NCBI GenBank assembly: GCA_043777675.1
Contig: JAYWHR010000056.1
Span: 1-64,000, forward strand
Direction: 5' to 3'
Length of the DNA: 64,000 nt
Origin: JANMDU01 sp043777675
GTDB lineage: Bacteria > Pseudomonadota > Gammaproteobacteria > Burkholderiales > Burkholderiaceae_C
Part shown: in pieces, positions 33,690-42,317 of the stretch
How the letters are laid out: each line of letters opens with the position of its first letter
How positions within the stretch are numbered: position 1 is the first letter of the stretch
The notes under the pieces: generated by a model
Told to the model about the DNA's origin: nothing
What the model saw: the letters and a program-made list of their open reading frames with translations, nothing else
Database searches by the model: none
Translations under genes and position numbers: made by a program

Positions 33690-34415
33690 GTCAAGCGCCA
33701 CAAAGCGCAATGAACTCCTTGCAGTAGCTCTGCCCTTGGCAGTGAGTTGGTAAGCGGCCGTATATCGTGTTCTGCCGGGTACAGGCTCTAAAAGTTCGTT
33801 TTGCACCAATATCTGCAGTATGCGTTTCATTCGATTCTCTGACCCAATGAAGCATATCTCTCTAGCATTTCGATTTGCAATTTCTGGATTTTCCAAAAGG
33901 TACTCTAGGATGGCCTCTTCCGGCGTCGCCAAAGGCTCGTGTCGCAAAACAACTTTGACATAACCGTTCTCTTGCACGATTATTGGTGGCTTGAGCTTTA
34001 ACTGCTTCATGGACTCGAACGCTGTATTTAGTCCTTCTCCCACATCTTTATTTGGCGGATCAGGAAACTTGTTTATCAGTCTCACCAAGGTCGGATTTCT
34101 AGCAAAGCGTTCGCTAAGTATGTTTTCAGCGGTTACGTGACCAGGTAGCGTGCCCGGACTCAGTACTTCGACTCGATTGTTCGGCTGGCTTCAGACACAG
34201 CATTTTTTATTTGATCGTAAATATTACCCTCGATCGATATTGGATCGAAGTCAAGTGTCTCTCTGGAGCCTTCCGCGTCAGCAGTTCTGTAGCGATAAAT
34301 CTTCAGTCCGCTACGTTTAGGCAAAGCTGCTTGTGGCTCCTCCGCAAAAAGCAGCAAAGCCGCTACAGTCGGCTTACCATTTGACAGTTTAACCATATGT
34401 ACAAATAACCAGTTT
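33690..34415 (-). pseudogene. AlbA_2-type ATP-binding (Schlafen-like) protein, internally deleted
   Basis: Two pieces of one protein are visible. The first (about 34415-34178) reads GKPTVAALLLFAEEPQAALPKRSGLKIYRYRT...FDPISIEGNIYDQIKNAVSEA. The second (about 34170-33690) reads NNRVEVLSPGTLPGHVTAENI...RLINKFPDPPNKDVGEGLNTAFE...TPEEAILEYL. In intact relatives about 40-50 residues with a HRDYS-type motif join them; here they are fused out of frame near 34170. The N-terminus is also missing, replaced at about 34430 by an opposite-strand BRO-N fragment. The C-terminal frame runs on antisense into the GNAT gene, which is not meaningful. Confidence 0.7.
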
Positions 34416-34432
34416 TCCAGCAAAATCAGCGC

Positions 34433-34681
34433 ATGATGAAAAAGCAGTCTCTCAGCAGCAGCGCAGAAAACCACATTGCCGTTTTTCAAGAAACGACGAT
34501 TCTCCGCACTTGGCATAACGAGGAATGGTGGTTTTGTGTGGTGGATGTTGGTGCGGTCTTGCCCGAAAGCCTTGACGCCGGTGCCTACTGGCCAAAGCTC
34601 AAGCAAAGAATGAATGAAGAGGCCAGTCAACCCGTGACGTTTTCTTTTGACATCCCCAAACTGGGTAGCAAGAGGCATTAG
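34433..34681 (+). pseudogene. BRO-N domain fragment
   Basis: The 82-residue frame includes NHIAVFQETTILRTWHNEEWWFCVVDVGAVLPESLDAGAYWPKLKQRMNEE, matching the start of phage-type BRO-N domain proteins. Normal relatives continue for 50-200 more residues. Here the frame diverges after EEASQPVT and stops. It abuts the truncated AlbA_2 gene, so both are debris. Confidence 0.6.
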
Positions 34682-34683
34682 GA

Positions 34684-34713
34684 TTGACTACATTGCTATC
34701 AATGACTACAATG
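34684..34713 (+). promoter_or_regulatory. Promoter with repeated operator half-sites before fitAB-type locus
   Basis: TTGACT (34684-34689) and TACAAT (34707-34712) are spaced by 17 bp. The same bases form an 18-bp-spaced direct repeat TGACTACAWTG (34685-34695 and 34703-34713) with an inverted CATTG/CAATG in between. This arrangement fits repression by the downstream antitoxin. Confidence 0.7.
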
Positions 34714-34739
34714 ACAGCATAAATTCAAAGGAGTTGAGC

Positions 34740-35003
34740 ATGACTGTCCTCACCGTCCGCAATCTAGACCCCAATGTCAAAACCCGTCTGCGGGTGCAAG
34801 CTGCTCAGCAAGGCATTGCCATGGAAGAAGCTGTTCGCCGCATCTTGACGCGCGCTGCCAATGAGCCACAAGTTGCGCCCGCCATGAGCAACGATTTGGG
34901 CAAGCGCATTCAAGCGCGCTTTGCAGGGCTAGGCGAGATTCCGATTCCACCGCGCCGCCCCATGCGAGCATCGCCGTTTGCAAATGACGCTCTAGGCCAG
35001 TGA
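34740..35003 (+). CDS. FitA-type ribbon-helix-helix antitoxin
   Basis: The ATG at 34740 follows AAGGAG (34729-34734). The 87-residue product starts MTVLTVRNLDPNVKTRLRVQAAQQGIAMEEAVRRILTRA, the ribbon-helix-helix domain of FitA/StbC antitoxins. A C-terminal part with LGKRIQARFAGLG contacts the PIN toxin. The toxin gene starts 8 bp after the stop. Confidence 0.87.
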   Translation: MTVLTVRNLDPNVKTRLRVQAAQQGIAMEEAVRRILTRAANEPQVAPAMSNDLGKRIQARFAGLGEIPIPPRRPMRASPFANDALGQ

Positions 35004-35011
35004 GGTGGTGA

Positions 35012-35443
35012 ATGTTTTTGCTAGACACCAACGTTATCTCTGAACTCAACAAGCCCTCACCCAGCCCAGCCGTCTTGAATTGGTTTGCAACTACGCCGGC
35101 CCAACAGATTTACATCAGCAGCGTCACTTTGTGCGAAATCGAATTCGGCTTAGCGCTCATGCCCGCAGGCAAGCGCCGCGCTGCATTGCAATCTTCTACT
35201 CAGGAATTAGTGCGCGCAGATTTTGAAGGCCGCTGCTTGAATTTAGATGCCAACTGCGCTGCCGCCTATGGGCAACTGGCCGCTAAGCAACAACAAAACG
35301 GACGCGCTTGCAGCACAGAAGATGCGATGATCGCAGCAATTGCATTGGCTCACAAATACGTTTTAGTCACACGAAATACCAAGGATTTTGAAGGTATGGT
35401 GGGTTTGACGGTCGTTGATCCGTGGATCGCTCTGCAAGCCTGA
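35012..35443 (+). CDS. FitB/VapC-type PIN-domain toxin
   Basis: The 143-residue product begins MFLLDTNVISELNKPSP (Asp5) and keeps ISSVTLCEIEFGLALMPAGKRR, CSTEDAMIAAIALAHKYVLVTRNTKDFEGM, the acidic residues of the PIN ribonuclease site. It is closest to the FitB/VapC group with FitA-type partners. Confidence 0.88.
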   Translation: MFLLDTNVISELNKPSPSPAVLNWFATTPAQQIYISSVTLCEIEFGLALMPAGKRRAALQSSTQELVRADFEGRCLNLDANCAAAYGQLAAKQQQNGRACSTEDAMIAAIALAHKYVLVTRNTKDFEGMVGLTVVDPWIALQA

Positions 35444-35478
35444 CAGTCACTAGGCTTCCCCATTTCAATCTACGAATC

Positions 35479-36312
35479 ATGACCCCTCGCACCCCCTCTC
35501 GCACCGTTTTCTTCGTCTCAGACGGCACTGGCATCACGTCTGAGACCTTTGGCAATGCCATTCTTGCGCAGTTTGAAATGGAATTGCGGCATGTGCGGCT
35601 GCCGTTTGTTGATTCAATGGACAAGGCGCATAGCGTGGTGCGGCAAATCAACCACACCGCAGAAACTGAGGGCAAGCGACCCATTGTGTTTACCACGCTT
35701 GTCAATGATGACGTACTGTGGCTGATTAAGACGGAATGCAAGGCGCAAGTGCTGGATATGTTTGGCACTTTTGTGCATCCGCTGGAGGAAGAACTGGGCA
35801 TTAAATCCAACCATCGCGTGGGGCGGTTTTCGGATATTTCTAAGAGCAAGGCTTACAACGACCGGATTGAGGCGATCAACTATTCTCTAGCGCATGACGA
35901 CGGGCAGAGTAACAAAGAACTAGAGATTGCGGATGTGATCCTCGTGGGCGTGTCGCGCAGCGGCAAGACACCGACGTCGCTCTACCTCGCGCTGCAGCAT
36001 GGCCTGAAAGCCGCTAACTATCCTTTGATTCCGGAAGATTTTGAGCGCGGTATGTTGCCGCCCGCTTTGAAAGCGCAGAAGAAAAAAATCTTTGGCCTGA
36101 CGATTGATCCAATTCGCCTGCACGAGGTGCGCCATGAGCGCAGGCCGAATTCCAAGTATGCTTCGATTGAGAATTGCCGCATGGAAGTGGCTGAGGCTGA
36201 GAGCATGATGCGCCGCGAAGGCATTCGCTGGCTTTCAACGACGACGAAATCGATTGAAGAGATTGCCACCACAATTTTGCAGGAAATCAGCCCGGAGCGG
36301 CTGAGCTACTAA
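35479..36312 (+). CDS. ppsR: PpsR, PEP synthase regulatory kinase/phosphorylase
   Basis: DUF299-family proteins phosphorylate a Thr next to the catalytic His of PEP synthase using ADP and remove it with phosphate. The 277-residue product starts at the ATG at 35479 (TPRTPSRTVFFVSDGTGITSETFGNA) and has the Walker-A-like GVSRSGKTPTSLYLALQHG near residue 154. The C-terminal YASIENCRMEVAEAESMMRREGIRWLSTTTKSIEEIATTI follows. An upstream frame to 35422 overlaps the toxin gene and is unlikely. Its target ppsA is 15 kb upstream rather than adjacent. Confidence 0.93.
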   Translation: MTPRTPSRTVFFVSDGTGITSETFGNAILAQFEMELRHVRLPFVDSMDKAHSVVRQINHTAETEGKRPIVFTTLVNDDVLWLIKTECKAQVLDMFGTFVHPLEEELGIKSNHRVGRFSDISKSKAYNDRIEAINYSLAHDDGQSNKELEIADVILVGVSRSGKTPTSLYLALQHGLKAANYPLIPEDFERGMLPPALKAQKKKIFGLTIDPIRLHEVRHERRPNSKYASIENCRMEVAEAESMMRREGIRWLSTTTKSIEEIATTILQEISPERLSY

Positions 36313-36313
36313 T

Positions 36314-36378
36314 GCTATAAATACCATAGCACTCTGCGCATATTTTATGCCGGCTACCTGCCATTTTTGCTTATAAAT
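36314..36378 (+). repeat. CPE palindromic repeat between ppsR and EamA gene
   Basis: GCTATAAATACCATAGCACT, GCGCATATTTTATGCCGGC and TACCTGCCATTTTTG. This near-consensus copy starts one base after the ppsR stop and ends 3 bp before the next ATG. Confidence 0.9.
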
Positions 36379-36381
36379 CTC

Positions 36382-37272
36382 ATGCCTGCCTCTCGCCAAC
36401 CTCTGTGGATGCTCGTAGCCGCTTTCGCCTTTGCGCTCATGGGCGTTTGCGTGAAATTCGCCTCTGAGCATTACAACGCGATGGAACTGGTGGCGTATCG
36501 GGGTTTGGTCAGCACAGTGCTCACGTTTGCTTGGGCGCACACTGTCAAAGTCAGCTTGAGAACGCAGCGCGTGGGCATGCATGCTTGGCGCGGCGTCATT
36601 GGCGCAATCTCGCTGCTGGCTTGGTTTTATGCGCTGCAACATCTGCCGCTGGCCACCGCGATGACGCTGAACTACATGAGCAGCATATGGATTGCGGCTT
36701 TTCTCGTGGGCGGCGCTTTGATGTTCGGCAAAGCGGATCAACAAAGCGCACTGCTTGCTACCGTGCTTGCTGGCTTTGGCGGCGTGGTGATGGTGCTGCG
36801 CCCCGCATTCGAGGCCAATCAGCTCTGGGCGGGTTTGATCGGCATGATGAGCGGTATCACCGCAGCGCTGGCGTATTTGCAGGTGACGGCGCTCTCGCGG
36901 GCAGGTGAACCGGAGGCTCGGGTCGTGTTTTATTTTGCGGTGGCCTCGTTGGTTTTTGGCTTGGCGGGTAGTGTTTTTACCGGCTTTTCGTCTTGGAGCA
37001 CGCAGCATGCGCTGTGGCTATTGCCGATTGGCCTGCTCGCCTCGGCTGGCCAGCTCTGTATGACACGCGCTTACGCCAGCGGCGCGACGATGCTGGTGGC
37101 AAATTTGCAATACAGCGGCATCGTTTTTGCTGCTACTTTCGGCATGATCTTCTTTGGCGACAAGCTCCCGCTTATTGCGTGGGGCGGCATGCTGGTGATC
37201 ATCGCCAGCGGCATTGCAGCGACGATTTTGCGCAACAGGGCGATTCCAAATACACCACCCGAGGAGCATTAA
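36382..37272 (+). CDS. EamA/DMT-family transporter
   Basis: The 296-residue product has ten predicted membrane segments in two EamA halves: LVAAFAFALMGVCVKFASEHYNAMELVAYRGL at the start, and a second repeat from about residue 150. Drug/metabolite transporters of this group export amino acids, nucleosides or similar. The substrate is unknown. The leader is entirely made of a repeat copy, leaving no clear ribosome-binding site. Confidence 0.85.
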   Translation: MPASRQPLWMLVAAFAFALMGVCVKFASEHYNAMELVAYRGLVSTVLTFAWAHTVKVSLRTQRVGMHAWRGVIGAISLLAWFYALQHLPLATAMTLNYMSSIWIAAFLVGGALMFGKADQQSALLATVLAGFGGVVMVLRPAFEANQLWAGLIGMMSGITAALAYLQVTALSRAGEPEARVVFYFAVASLVFGLAGSVFTGFSSWSTQHALWLLPIGLLASAGQLCMTRAYASGATMLVANLQYSGIVFAATFGMIFFGDKLPLIAWGGMLVIIASGIAATILRNRAIPNTPPEEH

Positions 37273-37273
37273 G

Positions 37274-38161
37274 ATGAATTGCGACACTCTCATTTCAGTA
37301 GCACAGTTACAAGCTTTGATGCCGGCTACTAACCTTTTTCGTTCAGAAAACTTGGCCATATGGGATTGCAGCGGCGATCTAATGAACCCACCAGCTGCCC
37401 GAGCGGCGTATGAGCAGGAGCACATCGCAGGCGCAGCGTTCATCGACCTAGACTGCGATTTGAGCGATAAATCTGACGCCACAGACAAAGCCAGCGGTGG
37501 CCGCCACCCTTTGCCCTCGCGCGAAAAATTCGCCGCTTGGGTCGGCGCGATGGGCATCACGCCTGAGACGCAAGTGATCGTGTATGACCGCAATGGCTGT
37601 AATTACTGTGGCCGCGCTTGGTGGATGTTGCATTGGATTGGACACGAGCGCGTGGCTGTGCTTGATGGCGGTTTGCAAGGATGGCTTGCTGCAGGAGGCT
37701 CTGTGCAAGCAGGTCACAACTCAGCTTTTCCTGATATTTCAAAGAAAAAATACACTCTAGCCGGCGTAAATACTGCGTTAGCTGCTATAGATTCAGTAGC
37801 AAGTGCTTCGCGCAAAGGCACACATACCATCATCGATGCACGCGCCCCCGCGCGCTTTCGCGGCGAAGTGGAGCCGCTGGATGCTGTGGCAGGCCACATC
37901 CCGGGTGCTCTCAATCGCCCATTCACCGCGAACTTCAACGCACAAGGATTTTTCAAAAGCCCCACCGAACTCAAAGCTGAGTTTGACGCGTTGCTGGGCA
38001 CACGCGACGCCGGCATGGTGATCCACCATTGCGGCAGCGGCGTGAGCGCCGTGCCAAATGTGTTGGCCATGAAAATAGCGGGCTATCCGCCCAACCAGCT
38101 TTTTGCGGGCAGTTGGAGCGAATGGAGCAGCCGGGCGGATTTGCCTGTGGCGCATGGCTAA
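37274..38161 (+). CDS. sseA: Thiosulfate/3-mercaptopyruvate sulfurtransferase with repeat inserts
   Basis: The 295-residue product has two rhodanese domains. The second ends with the active-site loop HHCGSGVSA (Cys near 257), of the CGSGVxA mercaptopyruvate type. The ATG at 37274 is preceded by GAGGAG. About 23 residues near 154-176 (YTLAGVNTALAAIDSVA) are encoded by a repeat copy at the linker between the two domains. A weaker repeat match covers residues about 7-24. The active site is untouched. Confidence 0.9.
   Translation: MNCDTLISVAQLQALMPATNLFRSENLAIWDCSGDLMNPPAARAAYEQEHIAGAAFIDLDCDLSDKSDATDKASGGRHPLPSREKFAAWVGAMGITPETQVIVYDRNGCNYCGRAWWMLHWIGHERVAVLDGGLQGWLAAGGSVQAGHNSAFPDISKKKYTLAGVNTALAAIDSVASASRKGTHTIIDARAPARFRGEVEPLDAVAGHIPGALNRPFTANFNAQGFFKSPTELKAEFDALLGTRDAGMVIHHCGSGVSAVPNVLAMKIAGYPPNQLFAGSWSEWSSRADLPVAHG
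37292..37345 (+). repeat. Probable CPE repeat in sseA N-terminus
   Basis: ATTTCAGTAGCAC, then TTTGATGCCGGCTACTAACC and a TTTTTCG end keep the family spacing, but the left end is missing. LISVAQLQAL is also family-like protein sequence, so chance similarity is possible. Confidence 0.45.
37733..37802 (-). repeat. CPE palindromic repeat in sseA linker
   Basis: Reverse copy: a T/A-rich end with GATATTTCAAAG, CTCTAGCCGGCGTAAATACTGCG, then GCTATAGATTCAGTAGC. It is read through in frame. Confidence 0.87.
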
Positions 38162-38304
38162 ATCAGGGAAATCGCGACTGTAAATGTATGCGCTGGTGAA
38201 AAAAATACGCACCAATAAAGCGCATTGAATAGAGTGCGGTTCTCCCAAGGCTCGGCTTTTGCATAAAATGACAAGACAACATAACTGCCCTGAAAGAATT
38301 TCCT

Positions 38305-39300
38305 ATGCAAAACGCTCTGCGCAATAAAAATGCAGTTTTTTGGTGCACTCTTGCATTGGCTGCAGCAGTTTGTCAAGACGTGAGCGCCCAAACCATCGGC
38401 ACGGGCTCAACCTTGATGCGCGATTTGATGGTCAGCTGGACGGCTGCGCACGGCGCGGCCAGCGGCGGCGCGCGCTACGAGCCCAGCGGCTCATCGGCTG
38501 GCGTGGCGCAGGCGCGCGAAGGCGCGGTAGATTTCGGCGTAACGGATGTGCCACTCACAGCAGCCGCCATGCAACAAGCCAATTTGCGTCAAATGCCTTT
38601 GGCGGCAGCGGCAGTGGCCGTGATCGTGAATCTTCCTGAGCTGGGCGGAAAACCGATCAAATTGAGCGGCGATATTTTGGGCGACATATTCAGTGGCGTC
38701 ATCACGCAATGGAATCATTCGCAAATTACTGCAGCCAACCCAGGCCTGCCGCTTACAGCGCGCGCCATCGTACCCGTATGGCGCAGCGACGGATCAGGCC
38801 AGTCGTATGTGTTTTCAACCTACATCGCTCGCGGCAATACCAAATGGCGACGCACCACGGCCAGCACCAGCAACCTCTCTCTGAACGTGGGGCGGGGTGT
38901 GCGCGGTGGCGCTGCCGTGATAGAAGCCGTCAAGGCCACGCCGGGCGCGATCGGCTACGACAGCTTGGGCGCAGCGCAACGCGCGGGCTTGGGGCTCGCC
39001 GAGCTGCGCAATGCAGCTGACAAGTATGTGGCTCCTAGCGCAGCTTCAATCGGCGAGGCACTCACGCAAGCTAAATGGAGCACCGACAGCTTGTCTGCCG
39101 ACTTAGACGGCAGCGCCGGTGCTGGCAGCTACCCAATGAGCGCTGTGACTTATGCTGTGATCTCTGGCAATCGCAAAGGCGGCATCAGCGCCCTGCCTTT
39201 TCTCAAAGCCGCCGTGACCGCGGGTGATGCCCAAGTGATGCAAGCTGGCCTGATTCCTTTATCTGCGGCAGGCAAGAATTTGGTCAATCAGATGAAGTAA
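38305..39300 (+). CDS. PstS-like phosphate-type periplasmic binding protein
   Basis: The 331-residue product has a signal peptide (about 1-28, ending SAQ), then the PstS-type fold: GTGSTLMRDLMVSWTAAHG, YEPSGSSAGVAQAREGAVDFGVTDVPLT, WNHSQITAANPGLPL, VPVWRSDGSGQSYVFSTYI. The Ser and Arg-Ser-Asp-Gly-Ser-Gly loops fit phosphate binding. No pstCAB genes are adjacent, so it may work with a transporter elsewhere or have another role. Confidence 0.82.
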   Translation: MQNALRNKNAVFWCTLALAAAVCQDVSAQTIGTGSTLMRDLMVSWTAAHGAASGGARYEPSGSSAGVAQAREGAVDFGVTDVPLTAAAMQQANLRQMPLAAAAVAVIVNLPELGGKPIKLSGDILGDIFSGVITQWNHSQITAANPGLPLTARAIVPVWRSDGSGQSYVFSTYIARGNTKWRRTTASTSNLSLNVGRGVRGGAAVIEAVKATPGAIGYDSLGAAQRAGLGLAELRNAADKYVAPSAASIGEALTQAKWSTDSLSADLDGSAGAGSYPMSAVTYAVISGNRKGGISALPFLKAAVTAGDAQVMQAGLIPLSAAGKNLVNQMK

Positions 39301-39314
39301 TACGTAAGTGAGAT

Positions 39315-41210
39315 TTATTGACCTGTCGCTGTCACAGCGCAATTGAGCGTGAAAGTGTATGAACTGTTGGCGGGAAAGTTGTTGAGCACGATGCCGCTGC
39401 CTTGCAGCAGACCGATATTCACAGCACCTAGGCTGACACAAGATGCCGTGCCCGTGCTGGCGGTGCAACTGACGGTGGTGCAACTCAGACCAGCAACGGC
39501 GGGGTCTTTGAGCAAGGCATTGTTGGCACTGGCTGGCCCTGCATTGCTGACGATCAAGGTGTAGGTGGTGATCTGCCCGGCAGTCAGTGAATTCTCGCCG
39601 TTGCTTTTGCTGATACTTAAATCGGCACATGCGGCCACAGTGGAGCTGACGCTTGCAGTGTTGGCGCCAAAGATGTAGCCAGGATTGCCCTGCACGTTGC
39701 TGCCTTCTGCAAGACTTGCGCCGGCAGGGCTGAGCGCTGTAGAGCCCACCACAGCGGTATTCGTCACCGTTTGCAGGCATTGAGCTGCCGGATTGATCGT
39801 GGCCTGAATTTTATAAGTCAAACTTGCACCCACCGGGAGATTAGCCGTCGTAGAAATCACGCCGGAGCCGCTGGCTGCAGGGCAAGTCGTGCCGCTGGCA
39901 GTGCAAGTCCAAGCGCCTAAAGTGATGCCTGCTGGCGTTGGGTCAGCAATCGTTGTGGTTGCGGCGTCGTGCGCTGTCAGGGGCGCGCGCGTGAGAATGG
40001 CGGGGGTGATGTTGGCGAAAGTCAGCGTGTAAAACACCACACTGCCAACCGTGAGTGTGCCGCTGGCGCTGCTTGATTTCGTGGCGCGCAAATCGATATC
40101 GTTATCGATGATTAGATGCGTCAAACTGGTATTGAACGTTGCCCCGCAATTCGTGAAATTAGCATTCACAAAGTTGGAGCTCGGGCCATTGGGCGGCATC
40201 GTCAAGATGATGGTTTCATTGTCTTCGATCGCGGTGTCATTGATGATGTTGATCGGTAATCTGAAAATGTTGTTGGCCAAGGCATCACTGTAATTGCCCG
40301 CAGGGACGGTGACAATCAAGCTCACGCTCGTGCCCGAGATGCCAGTAAGGCTTGTGCTGCCCGTGTAGTCAAAATCAGTGCCAAAGCTGGCGCTGCCAGC
40401 TACAGCCAATGCCAAACTAAAGCCACCTGCCGGTACGAATCCCACCACTTTGATTTGCGGAAAACTACCCGTACCCCCTTCCACACTGCTTGTGGTCGTA
40501 CCGACGAAGCCGATAAAGGGTTTGAGCTGAATATTGATGTTATCGAGTAAGTTGCCCTCTCCTGCTCCTCCAACGGCGGAAAACCCCAGCGGTTGTATGC
40601 CGGAGGCACCCGTATAGGTGAATGAGCCTGCGTATCGTGTCCAGCCGTTTGCGATACCTGTGGCACTGGTGCCTGTCGCTGCTCCCCCAACATTGATCGT
40701 TCCCGTGCCTGCCGTTCCGGTGCTTACATCCAAAATCACAAAGCTGGATGTACCGACCTGAAACTGCGCCCGATCCGTCCCACTTCGGCCTCGATGTGTG
40801 AAATCAAAGTTAAATACCTCTCCCGTGCTCATGCAGATGTTTTGATAGAGCTTGGATGAGGTGTAAGCATTGAGCTCGGCCAAGATGATGCCTTGGGTGG
40901 GTGTGACGCCCAAAAAGCTGTTCGCCCAAAGCTCAATGGGGGTGCAGTTGTAAGGCGTGGTGAGACCGCCACCTGCTGGGCATCCATTGGCTTGGATCGG
41001 ATGAGTGGTCTCCCATCCGGGAATTTCACCAGCATCGACTGAAATCCAGTTAGTAGAGGTGAAAAACGGATTCAATACCGCCGAACGCGTGCCGGTGAAA
41101 GACAACTCGAAGCTTGGATTGACGATGGAGCGCTGGAATTGCGCATTGGCGCTGATGCAACACAATGCAAACCATAAGATACTTGAGAAGCGAAAGAAGG
41201 CCGAACGCAT
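39315..41210 (-). CDS. Exported DUF11/Calx-beta-type surface protein
   Basis: The 631-residue product has a signal peptide (about 1-23, CISANAQ), then an N-terminal domain with YQNICMSTGEVFNFDFTHRGRSG. A Calx-beta-like segment (about 230-355) follows, then two DUF11 repeats starting DLRATKSSSASGTLTVG and DLSISKSNGENSLTAGQITTY. It ends TLNCAVTATGQ. It is likely secreted or surface-anchored, with no enzyme motif. A smaller relative is at 50293-51531. Confidence 0.75.
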   Translation of the reverse strand: MRSAFFRFSSILWFALCCISANAQFQRSIVNPSFELSFTGTRSAVLNPFFTSTNWISVDAGEIPGWETTHPIQANGCPAGGGLTTPYNCTPIELWANSFLGVTPTQGIILAELNAYTSSKLYQNICMSTGEVFNFDFTHRGRSGTDRAQFQVGTSSFVILDVSTGTAGTGTINVGGAATGTSATGIANGWTRYAGSFTYTGASGIQPLGFSAVGGAGEGNLLDNINIQLKPFIGFVGTTTSSVEGGTGSFPQIKVVGFVPAGGFSLALAVAGSASFGTDFDYTGSTSLTGISGTSVSLIVTVPAGNYSDALANNIFRLPINIINDTAIEDNETIILTMPPNGPSSNFVNANFTNCGATFNTSLTHLIIDNDIDLRATKSSSASGTLTVGSVVFYTLTFANITPAILTRAPLTAHDAATTTIADPTPAGITLGAWTCTASGTTCPAASGSGVISTTANLPVGASLTYKIQATINPAAQCLQTVTNTAVVGSTALSPAGASLAEGSNVQGNPGYIFGANTASVSSTVAACADLSISKSNGENSLTAGQITTYTLIVSNAGPASANNALLKDPAVAGLSCTTVSCTASTGTASCVSLGAVNIGLLQGSGIVLNNFPANSSYTFTLNCAVTATGQ

Positions 41211-41343
41211 TGGCTTTTTTATACAGTTTTAGTCAAGATGATCGTATACAAACTTCAATGACCCGATAGGTACTTGCAGAGAAATACATTGATTTGCACG
41301 ATTTTTCACGCTTTAAAGTTGCAAATCGGTGATGATGATGAAA

Positions 41344-42165
41344 CTAATGAGCCAACCCACTCACCACGGTGACCAGAACGATGCCCACCGCCAGCCAAGC
41401 GACTTGCGCAGCGGTTTCACTCATAGTCAAGCGCTTTTGTAATTGCGGGATCAAATCGGCCAGCGCCACATAGATGAAGCTGCCCGACGCAACGACCAGC
41501 ATATAGGGCAACACATTCTCGAGCTGAGCCACCAACAGGTAGCCCAGCAAGCCGCCCAGCACTGTCACGCCGCCGGCCATAGACAGCTTGAGCAATGCAG
41601 GGTTAGCGCTCGCCTCAGTTTTGCGCAGCACCACCAAATCGCCCATATGATGCGGCACCTCGTGAGCGAGCACGGCCAAGCTTGCCACGATACCAAGCCG
41701 GATATCTGCCATAAAAGCTGAAGCGATCAAGATGCCATCGCCAAAGCAATGCACGCTATCGCCTACTAACACCGCCCATCCGCCGGATCGCTTGTTGTCG
41801 CCTTGTGCGGAGTGCTGATGGCTGTGTCCATGGCCTGCATGCGCATTTGAATGATTGTGACCATGGTTGTGCCCATGATGGCCTTCCCCATGCTCATGCC
41901 CATGGTGATATAGCTCAGCCTTATCCAGCAAGAAAAAGAAAATCAAGCTACCCAGCAACACCGCAAACAAATCTTTCGCGTCTGCCGAGCTGTTGACCGC
42001 CTCAGGCAATAAATGCATAAACGCCGTGGCCAGCAGTGCACCAGCAGCCAGGCTGAGCAAATGCTGCGTGAAGCGAGCGAGCACGCCGTAGGTCAGTAGC
42101 GCGGCCACCAGCACGCTGCCTACACCCGCGGCGAACGTACCCAGCAAGATGAAAAGTAAAGTCAT
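41344..42165 (-). CDS. ZIP-family metal transporter
   Basis: The product (273 residues from the ATG at 42165) has about eight membrane helices, a His-rich cytoplasmic loop (about 92-125) and the ZIP helix motifs GDSVHCFGDGILIASAF and LAVLAHEVPHHMGDLVVL. These carry the metal-binding His and Glu residues. It should import zinc or a similar divalent metal. A TTG at 42174 is an alternative start. A repeat copy lies directly upstream. Confidence 0.88.
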   Translation of the reverse strand: MTLLFILLGTFAAGVGSVLVAALLTYGVLARFTQHLLSLAAGALLATAFMHLLPEAVNSSADAKDLFAVLLGSLIFFFLLDKAELYHHGHEHGEGHHGHNHGHNHSNAHAGHGHSHQHSAQGDNKRSGGWAVLVGDSVHCFGDGILIASAFMADIRLGIVASLAVLAHEVPHHMGDLVVLRKTEASANPALLKLSMAGGVTVLGGLLGYLLVAQLENVLPYMLVVASGSFIYVALADLIPQLQKRLTMSETAAQVAWLAVGIVLVTVVSGLAH

Positions 42166-42176
42166 GAGAATCAATA

Positions 42177-42240
42177 CACTATAAAAACAATAGCAGCTCG
42201 CGCAATAAATATGCCGGCTACTGGCCTATTTTGGCTTAAA
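42177..42240 (+). repeat. CPE palindromic repeat upstream of ZIP gene
   Basis: CACTATAAAAACAATAGCAG, CGCAATAAATATGCCGGC and TACTGGCCTATTTTGG. It starts 11 bp before the ZIP start codon and so occupies the promoter/leader position on the opposite strand. Confidence 0.87.
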
Positions 42241-42317
42241 AAACAGTGAAAAAACCGCCAAAAACAGTGTTTTGGCGGTTTCCACGAAGCCTCAGAATTT
42301 ATAGCTTACACGAGCTG

